64,000 bases of DNA, from NCBI RefSeq assembly GCF_029193885.1, contig NZ_JARFVB010000001.1, positions 310,001-374,000 of the forward strand, given 5' to 3'. A model generated the notes under the pieces. It saw only the letters and a list, made by a program, of their open reading frames with translations. It had not been told where the DNA came from and ran no database searches. The translations under genes and the position numbers were made by a program. This document shows positions 38,141 through 46,562 of the stretch, piece after piece. Source of the stretch: Flagellimonas yonaguniensis (lineage in GTDB: Bacteria; Bacteroidota; Bacteroidia; Flavobacteriales; Flavobacteriaceae). The first letter of the stretch is position 1, and every line of letters begins with the position of its first letter.

Positions 38141-39365
38141 GTTGGGATATTTTCTGGAACAGGGAAGAACCAACCCGTTCCACAATTCCCACAACCAGGG
38201 CGTTGCCCATAAAAAAGGCACGTTTGGCATCCGAAATGCCCTCCAACTGTGTGTGATTATCCGGAAACATGTTCAACCGTTCCAATTCTACAGGTAAAAG
38301 TCTTCGCAATCCCTTGGAGGTTTGGACCACGTGCTTAAACCGGGATGGGGACTTGCCGCCTTCTCCGGTTATTATAGTTCTGGAAGGTTGAACAAGGGCA
38401 TCTGGGAAAACCATGCTGCCCTCACTGTAATTGTATTCAAAACCGGCTTTGGTCTTGCGTATTTCTTTTTTGGCACCTTTTAGATATTCCCATTTGGGCA
38501 AATCGGCATCATTGATAAAATATTCAGAAGGAATAGATTCTTTTTCAAGAATATCGGAAAGCAAAGTTCTTTTACCATCGTAGGAAGGTGTTGTTTTAAG
38601 GGTTGAAACCTTCCCATCTACACAAATACCGGTGTTCAAAAACGGGGAAAGGCCTTTTTCGGCATTGAAATTATTGGATAGGGTTACTAAATCCTCTTCC
38701 AAATCAAATTCAACAGGGTCTTGGTTGGTTTGCGCAACAGGAAAGGCATCGCAGAAAGTTCCATCCTTGAGCATCCAGTCTGTTGGATGCGCATTGTGGA
38801 GTTTTTGGTACATTTCTGTATCCTTAAAATATGCCAGAAAAAAAACGCGCCTTCGGCGCTGAGGCATTCCATACTCAGCCGCATTGATTACGCGCCATTC
38901 CACAGCGTAACCCAAATCCGACAAACTTCGGAGCATCACGGCAAAATCCCTTCCGCGTTGACTCGAAGGAGATTTTAACAGACGATCCACGTTTTCTAAA
39001 AAAAGATATTTCGGTTTCGTCTTCTTATGGGACAAAATACGATGGATGGACCACCAGAGCACCCCTTTTTTACCGAGAAGACCTTTGGAATTCTTCAAGG
39101 ATGTGGCGACGGAATAGTCTTGGCACGGAAAACCGCCCACTAGAATGTCGTGGTCCGGAATTTCTTTGGTTTCCACTGTTTCAATGTTGCTATTGGAATG
39201 ATTTTCATTACCAAAGCGCGCCTCGTAGACCAAGGATGCATGTTGCATTTTGGTGGAAGGTTCCCATTGGTTGCTCCACACTACTGAATAGTGCCCTGTA
39301 TTTTCCAATCCCAATCGAAAACCACCCACACCGGCAAAAAGCTCGCACACCTTTAGTTTTTGCAT
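38118..39365 (-). CDS. DNA (cytosine-5) methyltransferase
   Basis: 415 residues. Motif I CELFAGVGGFRLGLE (about 6-20), motif IV VGGFPCQDYS with the catalytic Cys (about 79-86), motif VI FLENVDRLL, motif VIII PQRRRRVFFLAYF, and motif X FMGNALVVGIVERVG near the end are in canonical C5-MTase order; the target recognition region lies between VIII and X. The ATG at 39365 (MQKLKV) is preferred over the TTG at 39371. It methylates cytosine in a specific, here unknown, site. The next gene downstream overlaps it and is a candidate cognate nuclease, so the pair forms a type II system rather than an orphan dcm. Confidence 0.95.
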   Translation of the reverse strand: MQKLKVCELFAGVGGFRLGLENTGHYSVVWSNQWEPSTKMQHASLVYEARFGNENHSNSNIETVETKEIPDHDILVGGFPCQDYSVATSLKNSKGLLGKKGVLWWSIHRILSHKKTKPKYLFLENVDRLLKSPSSQRGRDFAVMLRSLSDLGYAVEWRVINAAEYGMPQRRRRVFFLAYFKDTEMYQKLHNAHPTDWMLKDGTFCDAFPVAQTNQDPVEFDLEEDLVTLSNNFNAEKGLSPFLNTGICVDGKVSTLKTTPSYDGKRTLLSDILEKESIPSEYFINDADLPKWEYLKGAKKEIRKTKAGFEYNYSEGSMVFPDALVQPSRTIITGEGGKSPSRFKHVVQTSKGLRRLLPVELERLNMFPDNHTQLEGISDAKRAFFMGNALVVGIVERVGSSLFQKISQLEKQFQS

Positions 39366-39368
39366 GCC

Positions 39369-39376
39369 CAAAAATA
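39369..39376 (-). promoter_or_regulatory. Putative -7 box immediately before the C5 methyltransferase start
   Basis: Minus-strand TATTTTTG, full match to TAnnTTTG, ends 3 nt before the ATG. If used, the mRNA would be leaderless or nearly so. Confidence 0.4.
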
Positions 39377-39400
39377 GGATTTATTCTTTCTTTTTCGATT

Positions 39401-40363
39401 TTAAATTTGGGGCCCGAAAACGGTTTGGTAAAAAGAGAATACGAACACAGCAGAAAAAATAAAGGCCACGACCATAAATATGATGTTCAGGAAACGGGTA
39501 AAGTTTTGGGACTCCAGATTTTCGGTAAAGCGGGATATCGTAGGATCACCGGCAATGTACATAACCCCTATTTGGTCTATTTCTTCGGGTGATTGACCTT
39601 CTTCCATCACTTTTTTGTCCGTTCCTTCAACTTTTTGCCCAGTATGGGATTCAAATAAATAGGTAAATCCCACAACGGGATTGTTGTTGATCAATGTTCC
39701 GGTATTCTTAAACCCAGTGATTGTTGCCGTAGTGCCAAGCCCGTAAAACAACAAGTTCCAGATTTGGGCCAAGGTTTTACCGTTTATCAGAACACCTATC
39801 TTCTGTAAAAGGAAATACATAAGTGTGGTTACGCCGATAAAGATCAGTCCCATTTCCCATACGTTGGAATGCTTAAAAACAGACTCATAACTTTCTGGAG
39901 CGTCAAATATTTTCTTCAAAGCCTCTCCCATAAGAACATAACATCCCATTACATAAACAATGGTTTTTAAACTACAGATAATGACAAACACAAAAGAAAA
40001 CCGACAAACATCTTGAGAAAGAAAAACAGGGTCTTTTGGTTTTCTTGCCACATTTAATCCCACGGGAATTGTTTCATCTTGTTGAAACCTGTTTAAGCTG
40101 GGTTTACTGTCCCACACCCTTAATTTTCTATGGATATGATACCCGGAAAAGTTTTCGAACAGCACCAATAGTTCCAAAAGTGGTTTTTTTCCTTTTTTGA
40201 TGGTTTTGACGGAGATGATGGAAGCATCTTTGGCAATAATGGAACTACTTTTTCGATTTCTCAAAATGCAGAAAGACCGAGAAAAACAATTCTTCATGAG
40301 GTTATAAAGCCAAAACAAAACAACAATCCCAATCAAAGTCAGGGTTAAAATCGTGTAGGTCAT
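39401..40363 (-). CDS. Unknown multi-pass membrane protein
   Basis: 320 residues, not recognised. Hydrophobic segments at about 3-22 (ILTLTLIGIVVLFWLYNLM), 122-145 (FSFVFVIICSLKTIVYVMGC), 168-188 (VWEMGLIFIGVTTLMYFLLQ), and 288-312 (FLNIIFMVVAFIFSAVFVFSFY). The soluble part around 205-285 (TATITGFKNTGTLINNNPVVGFTYLFE, then VMYIAGDPTISRF) resembles DUF3592-like beta modules that read as V-x-Y...DPxxSR. It ends 35 bp before the methyltransferase and stands 111 bp downstream of the S41 gene. A link with the restriction system is possible from position only. Confidence 0.7.
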   Translation of the reverse strand: MTYTILTLTLIGIVVLFWLYNLMKNCFSRSFCILRNRKSSSIIAKDASIISVKTIKKGKKPLLELLVLFENFSGYHIHRKLRVWDSKPSLNRFQQDETIPVGLNVARKPKDPVFLSQDVCRFSFVFVIICSLKTIVYVMGCYVLMGEALKKIFDAPESYESVFKHSNVWEMGLIFIGVTTLMYFLLQKIGVLINGKTLAQIWNLLFYGLGTTATITGFKNTGTLINNNPVVGFTYLFESHTGQKVEGTDKKVMEEGQSPEEIDQIGVMYIAGDPTISRFTENLESQNFTRFLNIIFMVVAFIFSAVFVFSFYQTVFGPQI

Positions 40364-40474
40364 TTACAAGTTTTTCAGTTAAGTTAACACCTTCCATGGT
40401 AACTTATTTGCTAAACTTGACGGTTACTGTATTTGAATTGATAGATACCCTATATGAGTTGGTCGAGAGGTATT

Positions 40475-42100
40475 TTATTTTAAAATATCAGTATATTTTG
40501 TTGCATCGGCCAACAATTCTTTGGCGGTAAGAATAGCCTCATCATGACTTAAATAGTATTTGTAAAGCCCATCACGATAAAAGTACCGGGTTATGATTTC
40601 GTCCTCCAGATTCTTTCTGATTTCTTTTTCAAAGGTGTCCAAAGCCTCAATTTTCCCCCTGTTTGCAGTAACCAGGAGGTCTTTGTATTTTTCTTGGACC
40701 TCTGCACCCAAAAGAGTGTCATCACTATTGATGGTTTCCTCCAGCACCTTTTCCGTTTTGGTCTGGTAAGAGAAATTCTGGTCTTTGGCATAAGCCTTAA
40801 AGCCACTGTAGTCTGCATCGGAAAAGTTAAAGCCATCGACTGAATCAAAACTATGATCATAGAAATATTCCGTTGCAAAGTCAAAGACAATATTATTGGT
40901 CTCCAAGGCATCGATAAGTGAGTTGGTCTTCAGGGATTCAATGGTTATATCGGGCATTACACCACCGCCGTCCCATACTTTGCGGCCATTTCTAGTGGTG
41001 AATTCATTGAATTTTGTGTTTCGAACCGCATTGCCTTCTTCGTCCCGGTTCCAATAATCCAACGACTGTATACACCTTCCTGATGGAGTGTAATATCTGG
41101 AAATGGTCACTTTTAATTGGGTGCCATAAGTCAATTTCAATGGGCGTTGCACCAATCCCTTACCAAAACTTCTGGCCCCGACAATTACGGCACGATCCAA
41201 ATCCTGCAGTCCTCCTGAAACGATTTCACTGGCCGAGGCACTTTTTCCATTGACTAAAACGACCAACGGAATTTCCTCATCCTCAGGTTTGTTTCTGGTC
41301 CTGTATTCCTGATTGAATTTTTTAACCTTGGATTTCGTTGTTACGATCAATTCGCCCTTGGGCACAAAAAGATTGGTAACGTTAATGGCTTCTGATAGGA
41401 GTCCTCCGGGGTTTCCACGCAGGTCCAACACCAGTCTTTCCGCACCACGACCTTTAAGGTCCTGCATGGCCGATTTTGTTTGTTTGGAAGCTTTCCTGTT
41501 GAACCGGGACAATACAATATATCCTGTTTTGTCGTCGATCATATCATAAAAAGGCACGGCATCCACTTCCACACCTTCACGTGTGATGGTTGTGGTTTTG
41601 GTTGCTCCCTGCCTTACAAAAGTAACTTCGACGGAAGAATTATTGGCGCCTTTAAGTAATTCCCCTGCATTATCGTCAAAATCGGCCACCAAGGTCTCCC
41701 CGATCTTGATGATCTCATCCCCGGCCTTAAGGCCAGCCTTGTCCGCGGCATATCCTTGATACGGCTCCACCACCACCAATTTGTTCTCGTATGAACGCAC
41801 CAAGGCACCAATTCCGGAATATTCGCCAGAATTGTTGATTTTGTACGATTCCACATCCTGCTCGTTCAAGAACTGGGTATAGGGATCTAATTCGCCCAAC
41901 ATATTTTTTATGGCAGAATCCATCAGCTCTGCGGGATTGGTCTCGTCTACGTAGTTCATGTTGAGTTCCTTGAACAGGGTGGTAAAGATCTCTATTTGTT
42001 TGGCAATCTCGAAAAAGTCGCTTTTAAAACTACTGGCCCCGACCAGAACGGTCAGTGCCAAAACGGGAATCAAAACCTGTTTTTTAATCAATCTTTTCAT
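40475..42100 (-). CDS. S41-family carboxyl-terminal processing protease (CtpA/Prc-like)
   Basis: 541 residues. An N-terminal hydrophobic signal/anchor (KQVLIPVLALTVLVGASSF) is followed by a PDZ domain (about 85-170, YSGIGALVRSYENKLVVVEP...AGLKAGDEIIKIG) and the S41 catalytic domain with LVNGKSASASEIVSGGLQDLDRAVIVG (catalytic Ser region near 285) and FGKGLVQ (catalytic Lys). It cleaves proteins near the C-terminus in the periplasm. The start overlaps the 3' end of the rnpA fusion by 17 bp; rnpA-S41 adjacency is, from memory, usual in flavobacteria. Confidence 0.93.
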   Translation of the reverse strand: MKRLIKKQVLIPVLALTVLVGASSFKSDFFEIAKQIEIFTTLFKELNMNYVDETNPAELMDSAIKNMLGELDPYTQFLNEQDVESYKINNSGEYSGIGALVRSYENKLVVVEPYQGYAADKAGLKAGDEIIKIGETLVADFDDNAGELLKGANNSSVEVTFVRQGATKTTTITREGVEVDAVPFYDMIDDKTGYIVLSRFNRKASKQTKSAMQDLKGRGAERLVLDLRGNPGGLLSEAINVTNLFVPKGELIVTTKSKVKKFNQEYRTRNKPEDEEIPLVVLVNGKSASASEIVSGGLQDLDRAVIVGARSFGKGLVQRPLKLTYGTQLKVTISRYYTPSGRCIQSLDYWNRDEEGNAVRNTKFNEFTTRNGRKVWDGGGVMPDITIESLKTNSLIDALETNNIVFDFATEYFYDHSFDSVDGFNFSDADYSGFKAYAKDQNFSYQTKTEKVLEETINSDDTLLGAEVQEKYKDLLVTANRGKIEALDTFEKEIRKNLEDEIITRYFYRDGLYKYYLSHDEAILTAKELLADATKYTDILK

Positions 42101-42881
42101 CGGATTCTTTATTTATAAAGGCATGTAACAGCTTTTTCATGGCTGTATCCACTTCATTGAAAGTTGGTGTCTTCTTGCCAAGGTATAAAAATATGAACGC
42201 AAAATTTCCCTCAATGTTGTTAAAAATCAAGGGCTTGTTGAGCCTGTACGCCTCTCGCAGCAACCTTTTGATACGGTTACGGTCCACTGCTGTTTTAAAG
42301 CGTTTTTTGGGAGCGACCACTGCAACCCTGACCTCCGTGCCATCATCAAAATGGGTGGGTAGATAAATAAGTTTGATGGGAAATTCTTGAAGGCTTTTAC
42401 CTTCGGTAAAAAGGGCTTCGAATAGTTTTTTATTGGTAAGCTTCTCTTTTTTGGGGAAGGAAATGTCCCCTTGAGGGGACTTTAGGGCTGTATTTGCTAT
42501 TTCAGGACCAGACTTTTCACTTTGCATTTCTGATATGACTTCTTTTAAGGTCATCAAAACACTGAACATATTTTTTTTAACCTCACTATCCTGTAACCGA
42601 ATCAAATGTACACCTACTTTTTCTAGTTGACGCTCTCTTTCTGCATCCTTATCATATTTGAACTCATGGGATATTCCATCAATTTCAATTGCGAGCTGCA
42701 ATTCATGACAATAAAAATCAACAATATACTCAAGCAGAGGGACTTGTCGATGAAATTGAACCCCCAAAGCCCGCTGTTTTATTTTTTCCCATAGAAGGAC
42801 CTCAGAAAGCGTACTGTTGTTACGTAGTTGCCTGGCAAACTCTTTCAACTTTGGGTTATATGGAATAATCTTGTTTTTCAA
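42084..42881 (-). CDS. rnpA: DUF559 (Vsr-like) nuclease domain fused in frame to ribonuclease P protein component (RnpA)
   Basis: 265 residues from a TTG start. Residues 1-120 are a DUF559 domain: LRNNSTLSEVLLWEKIKQRALGVQFHRQ, YIVDFYCHELQLAIEIDG with the D55 and E66/D68 positions of the Vsr-like PD-(D/E)XK core, and VHLIRLQDSEV. Residues 142-265 are RnpA: FPKKEKLTNKKLFEALFTEGKS, RVAVVAPKKRFKTAVDRNRIKRLLREAYRLNK with the RNRxKRxxRE RNA-binding signature. RnpA is the protein cofactor of RNase P, which matures tRNA 5' ends, so this half is expected to be essential. The linker (about 131-140) is encoded by one of two inverted repeats (42464-42491 and 42924-42951) that bracket the DUF559 part. The usual RnpA start Met is gone: the codon there is ATT. 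Either the whole fusion is made or RnpA starts internally. Confidence 0.9.
   Translation of the reverse strand: MKNKIIPYNPKLKEFARQLRNNSTLSEVLLWEKIKQRALGVQFHRQVPLLEYIVDFYCHELQLAIEIDGISHEFKYDKDAERERQLEKVGVHLIRLQDSEVKKNMFSVLMTLKEVISEMQSEKSGPEIANTALKSPQGDISFPKKEKLTNKKLFEALFTEGKSLQEFPIKLIYLPTHFDDGTEVRVAVVAPKKRFKTAVDRNRIKRLLREAYRLNKPLIFNNIEGNFAFIFLYLGKKTPTFNEVDTAMKKLLHAFINKESDEKID
42464..42491 (+). repeat. Inner inverted repeat of the DUF559 unit
   Basis: 28 bases built on the palindrome TGTCCCCTTGAGGGGAC followed by TTTAGGGCTGT; 26 of 28 positions match the opposite-strand copy at 42924-42951. It lies within the coding frame and is translated in the DUF559-RnpA linker. The outer flank AAGGAA (42457-42462) also appears just outside the other copy (42951-42956). 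Confidence 0.8.
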
Positions 42882-42923
42882 TGACTACAAAAGCTAAATA
42901 TATTAAGAATAATTGGTCAATGA

Positions 42924-42951
42924 ACACCCCTAAGGTCCCCTCAAGGGGACA
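42924..42951 (-). repeat. Outer inverted repeat of the DUF559 unit
   Basis: Reverse-strand copy of the 42464-42491 repeat, two mismatches (positions 18 and 25 of the repeat). It lies 43 bp upstream of the fusion's start codon, so the two repeats enclose the complete DUF559 coding part, a unit of about 488 bp. Confidence 0.8.
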
Positions 42952-42975
42952 AGGAAGGGCTTCTTCTTAATGTAA

Positions 42976-43000
42976 AAGGGCGGCACAAACGGCCGCCCTT
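42976..43000 (-). terminator. Intrinsic terminator after the M1 peptidase gene
   Basis: AAGGGCGGC and GCCGCCCTT pair perfectly over 9 bp with a 7-nt loop; on the minus strand TTTT follows. It ends the MBL-S8-M1 transcript and insulates the rnpA fusion. Confidence 0.88.
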
Positions 43001-43023
43001 GCTTTCTTACAAAGAAAAGGGAA

Positions 43024-44880
43024 CTACTCCTCTTCAGCTTGGTATACGTTGTTTTCCCCATCTACATCGGCCATCAATTGGGATGGATCGATCATAATGG
43101 CTTCAACATTTTCCAAAGGCATGTCCAAGGTAAACTCGTACGTTGGGTAAGCCCAAGGCCAATCTTCCAAAACGGTGCGCTTTAGGTTGGGGTAAGGGTT
43201 GTCTTTTTCTCCGTACATCATACGCAATGGTACATAGTAAGTTTCTTGTGTTCCATCCTTGCCAACGACCAAAATATCCAATGGCATTGGCATTTCGCCT
43301 ATGCGCTCCATGGTAACTTTGGTGTTTTCACCATCTGTTTCAACACTTTTAATACCATAATCAATGGTATTGGTGGTCTGTGTCCAATCCGTCAAATACC
43401 AGTTAAGCTCCATGCCGGATACTTTCTCTGCTGTTCTTTTGATGTCGTTTGGCACAGGATGCTTGAATTTGAAGTCCTCAAAATATTTATGAATGGTTTC
43501 CATGAGCTTATCCTGACCGATTATATAACCCAATTGGGAAAGGAAGATGGACCCTTTGCTGTAAGCGGCAACACCATAGGCAAAATTGGTGGTATATCTG
43601 TCTGCATGTGTGGATTGTGGCATTTCCAAACCGGAGTTGACCAAGGCAAAATAACCTCTGTAGGATCCTTGAAAGGGGTTCTCCTTGTTTCTATCCATAA
43701 TTTCGTTCATGCATAGACTACTTATGAACGAAGTAAAACCTTCATCCATCCATTCATGCTCTGACTCATTGGTGGCCAGTACATGTTGAAACCAAGAGTG
43801 GGCCATTTCATGAGCCATTACTCCCACCAAACTCCCAAGTTCACGCCCACCGGTGATCAAGGTGCTCATGGCATACTCCATTCCCCCATCACCTCCTTGA
43901 ATCACAGAGTATTGATCGTATGGATATTTTCCTACGTTTTTGCTAAAGAACGCCATTGCTTCCGCTGTTTTGGGCTGAAGCTTTTTCCAGTTCTCAATGA
44001 AATCAGGGTTGTCCTTGTACAAGAAATGAAGTGTTGGACCATCTTCCATTTCATAAACATCGTGAATGTATTCTGGATCGGCAGCCCACATAAAATCATG
44101 TACATTGGGAGCCTTAAAGTGCCAGGTCAATGTTTTTCCCTTTGTCTTTACCTTGGTATCAGGGGCTTCATAGCCATGGCCTATTTCCTGAGGATTTCGA
44201 AGGTAACCGGTACCACCAACAGTGTAATCTTTATCCAATGTGAGTTTTACATCAAAGTCGCCCCATACCCCATGGAATTCACGGGCAATATAAGGGTTGG
44301 GATGCCATCCTTCAAAATCGTATTCGGAAAGTTTAGGGTACCATTGACTCATGGATAGCGCCACGCCCTCTTTACTGTTTCTACCAGCACGTCTGATTTG
44401 TTCAGGAACCTGACCCTCAAATGTCATTTCCAAGGTGGTTTTTCCTCCAGATGGGATAGGTTTGGCCAAGTCTACCACCAAAATGGTACCTTCTTCAGTA
44501 AAGGTAACGGGTTGGCCATCTTGGGTAAGGGATTTTGCGTGCAAATATCCTATTTCGGTTTCTGATAGTGACGCAATTCTACTTTTGTCGTCTTCCATCA
44601 TCCTTTTGTCAGGATCTTTGATGTTCTGTAGCCTTATGTCCATTTCACTTCCGGGTTGGAAGGCATTGTAGTACAAATGATAAAAAACACGGCTCAATTC
44701 ATCCGGGGAATTATTGGTGTAGACCAATTTTTGGGTACCGGAGTACTGGAATGTTTTTACATCCATTTCCACATCCATGGTATAGTCAACGTGCTGTTGC
44801 CAGTATGTATTATTCTGTGCAGTTAAGAAAAAACTGCCTCCAAGAAAAGCGGAGAAAAAGATTGATTTTAAATGCTTCAT
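43024..44880 (-). CDS. M1-family zinc metallopeptidase, exported
   Basis: 618 residues. Signal peptide MKHLKSIFFSAFLGGSFFLTAQ. N-terminal beta domain (about 25-210), then the gluzincin catalytic domain: GGDGGMEYAMSTLITGGREL in place of the GAMEN loop, and GVMAHEMAHSWFQHVLATNESEHEWMDEGF, the HExxH-x18-E zinc site near residues 356-380. Likely a periplasmic or surface aminopeptidase using peptides produced by other proteases. It starts 3 bp after the S8 protease stop, so the two are co-transcribed and perhaps act in the same protein degradation route. Confidence 0.93.
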   Translation of the reverse strand: MKHLKSIFFSAFLGGSFFLTAQNNTYWQQHVDYTMDVEMDVKTFQYSGTQKLVYTNNSPDELSRVFYHLYYNAFQPGSEMDIRLQNIKDPDKRMMEDDKSRIASLSETEIGYLHAKSLTQDGQPVTFTEEGTILVVDLAKPIPSGGKTTLEMTFEGQVPEQIRRAGRNSKEGVALSMSQWYPKLSEYDFEGWHPNPYIAREFHGVWGDFDVKLTLDKDYTVGGTGYLRNPQEIGHGYEAPDTKVKTKGKTLTWHFKAPNVHDFMWAADPEYIHDVYEMEDGPTLHFLYKDNPDFIENWKKLQPKTAEAMAFFSKNVGKYPYDQYSVIQGGDGGMEYAMSTLITGGRELGSLVGVMAHEMAHSWFQHVLATNESEHEWMDEGFTSFISSLCMNEIMDRNKENPFQGSYRGYFALVNSGLEMPQSTHADRYTTNFAYGVAAYSKGSIFLSQLGYIIGQDKLMETIHKYFEDFKFKHPVPNDIKRTAEKVSGMELNWYLTDWTQTTNTIDYGIKSVETDGENTKVTMERIGEMPMPLDILVVGKDGTQETYYVPLRMMYGEKDNPYPNLKRTVLEDWPWAYPTYEFTLDMPLENVEAIMIDPSQLMADVDGENNVYQAEEE

Positions 44881-44883
44881 AGG

Positions 44884-46533
44884 TTATTTTGAGTTAGTTT
44901 CTAAGGTCAATTTACCTTTTGAGATGTTATCTGCTAAAATTAAGGCATTATATGCATTTACCATTTTACCTGACTTGGAAATTTTGTCAAAAGTTGTGGC
45001 TTTGGTCTCATCTCCGGCCACAATGACCGATATTTTTGTTCTAAGACCGGACTGCATGATGATATTTTTTACCTGTGAAGCGGATAAATTTGGATGAAAG
45101 GAGCGAATCAAAGCAGCCACGCCGGCAACTGCAGGGGCGGCCATTGAGGTTCCACCCTGAAATTCGTATTCGCTATTGGGCATGGAAGAATAAATCTCGG
45201 CTCCAGGGGCGAACACATCAACACGTTGATTGCCATAATTGGAGAAAGAGGCCACCATTTCAGAACCATAACTACTGGATAATGCACCAACGGTTATCAT
45301 ATTGTCCACAAACTCGCTATCCCCTTCCATATCGTCGTTGGGGTAATTTTTGTTTTTAGGGTCTTCCAGGTCCTCGCCATCATTACCTGCGGCGTGCACG
45401 ATCAAAACATCTTTGGATGCGGCATATTTTATGGCTTCGTAAACCCATTCGGCCTTTGGGGAGAAGGATTTTCCAAAACTACAGTTTATTATGGACGCGC
45501 CATTGTCTACGGCATATCTAATGCCCAATGCAATGTCTTTGTCATATTCATCTCCATTGGGAACAGCCCTAATGCTCATAATCTCAACATTATTGGCCAC
45601 ACCGTCCATTCCAATGCCGTTATTTCGCTTAGCGGCGATAATTCCAGCTACATGGGTGCCGTGGCTTTCGCTAACCACTTGATTTTTGGGATTTCCGTTT
45701 CCATAGGGAACATCAGTAATATCGTAAGGATTATCGCCCACAGGAGCCCTTCCGTTGAAATCTTTGTTGAGGTTGTAATTGGCTTGTTCGGCAAAATACT
45801 TGATGCCTTCTTCGAGCTCGTCCAATACTTCTGGAATACTGTCGCCATAAGTGAACATTTGGGTCAAAACGGCAACACTTTGTTCCATTTGTGCGGTCTT
45901 GGGCTCGATGGAAAGCAAATCCTCTTTGGTGTAGTTTTCTTTGCCCAGTTCGGTTTTTACCAACTGGTCAGCACCTTTTACCACTTGGAATATTTGCTCG
46001 TACTGTTGTTTGTTCTGAACAGCTTCGGGATATTCCTTGTCAAGCAGAAGTCTTGCTTCGGCCCTTTCAGATGCATCCCCGATGTTCAAACGAAGCATTC
46101 GAACGTACTCCAATTGCTCGTTGTAAGAATCGCCCAAAAAGTTATAACCGTGGACATCGTCCACATATCCATTGCCGTCATCATCCTTACCATTGTTGGG
46201 AATTTCATCGGAATTGGTCCAAAGAACACCTTTTAAATCTTCGTGTTCCAAATCCATGCCCGAATCCAAAACGGCGACTACAACCGTTTTCCCTTTTTTG
46301 TTCTGTATGATTTCATTGTAGGCCTTATCCACACTCATACCGGGAATGGTATCTTTAATAAGGTCAAGGTGTCCCCAATGTTTTTTCTCAGCATCGGTTA
46401 GTTCAGCAATTTTTAAGGGAACAGCATCAATGTTTTCAACGGGGGTTGAAACCAATGCGGTTGATCCACACCCCATTAAAAAGAGGGCTGCGGATACGGA
46501 TAGGAATGATAGTTTGTTGTATGTGCGATTCAT
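44884..46533 (-). CDS. S8 subtilisin-like serine protease lipoprotein
   Basis: 549 residues from the ATG at 46533, which gives a lipoprotein signal (MNRTYNKLSFLSVSAALFLMGC, lipobox LMGC); the frame extends further upstream to 46680 but those residues carry no recognisable signal. Catalytic triad: D in VVAVLDSGMDLEHEDLKG (about 85), H in SHGTHVAGIIAAKRN (about 290), S in GGTSMAAPAVAGVAAL (about 490). An insertion of about 110 residues separates Asp and His, with helical sequence (RLNIGDASERAEARLLLD). Anchored in a membrane, facing the periplasm or outside. It lies 29 bp downstream of the MBL gene and 3 bp upstream of the M1 gene. Confidence 0.93.
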   Translation of the reverse strand: MNRTYNKLSFLSVSAALFLMGCGSTALVSTPVENIDAVPLKIAELTDAEKKHWGHLDLIKDTIPGMSVDKAYNEIIQNKKGKTVVVAVLDSGMDLEHEDLKGVLWTNSDEIPNNGKDDDGNGYVDDVHGYNFLGDSYNEQLEYVRMLRLNIGDASERAEARLLLDKEYPEAVQNKQQYEQIFQVVKGADQLVKTELGKENYTKEDLLSIEPKTAQMEQSVAVLTQMFTYGDSIPEVLDELEEGIKYFAEQANYNLNKDFNGRAPVGDNPYDITDVPYGNGNPKNQVVSESHGTHVAGIIAAKRNNGIGMDGVANNVEIMSIRAVPNGDEYDKDIALGIRYAVDNGASIINCSFGKSFSPKAEWVYEAIKYAASKDVLIVHAAGNDGEDLEDPKNKNYPNDDMEGDSEFVDNMITVGALSSSYGSEMVASFSNYGNQRVDVFAPGAEIYSSMPNSEYEFQGGTSMAAPAVAGVAALIRSFHPNLSASQVKNIIMQSGLRTKISVIVAGDETKATTFDKISKSGKMVNAYNALILADNISKGKLTLETNSK

Positions 46534-46562
46534 AGAATGTATTTGTAAAAGAGTGAGGTGTT

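Noticed and set aside
38140..38230. The 30-residue upstream extension of the candidate restriction enzyme
   Set aside because: It lies wholly inside the methyltransferase C-terminus in another frame, is Trp/Pro-rich, and a TTG with a normal small overlap is available downstream.
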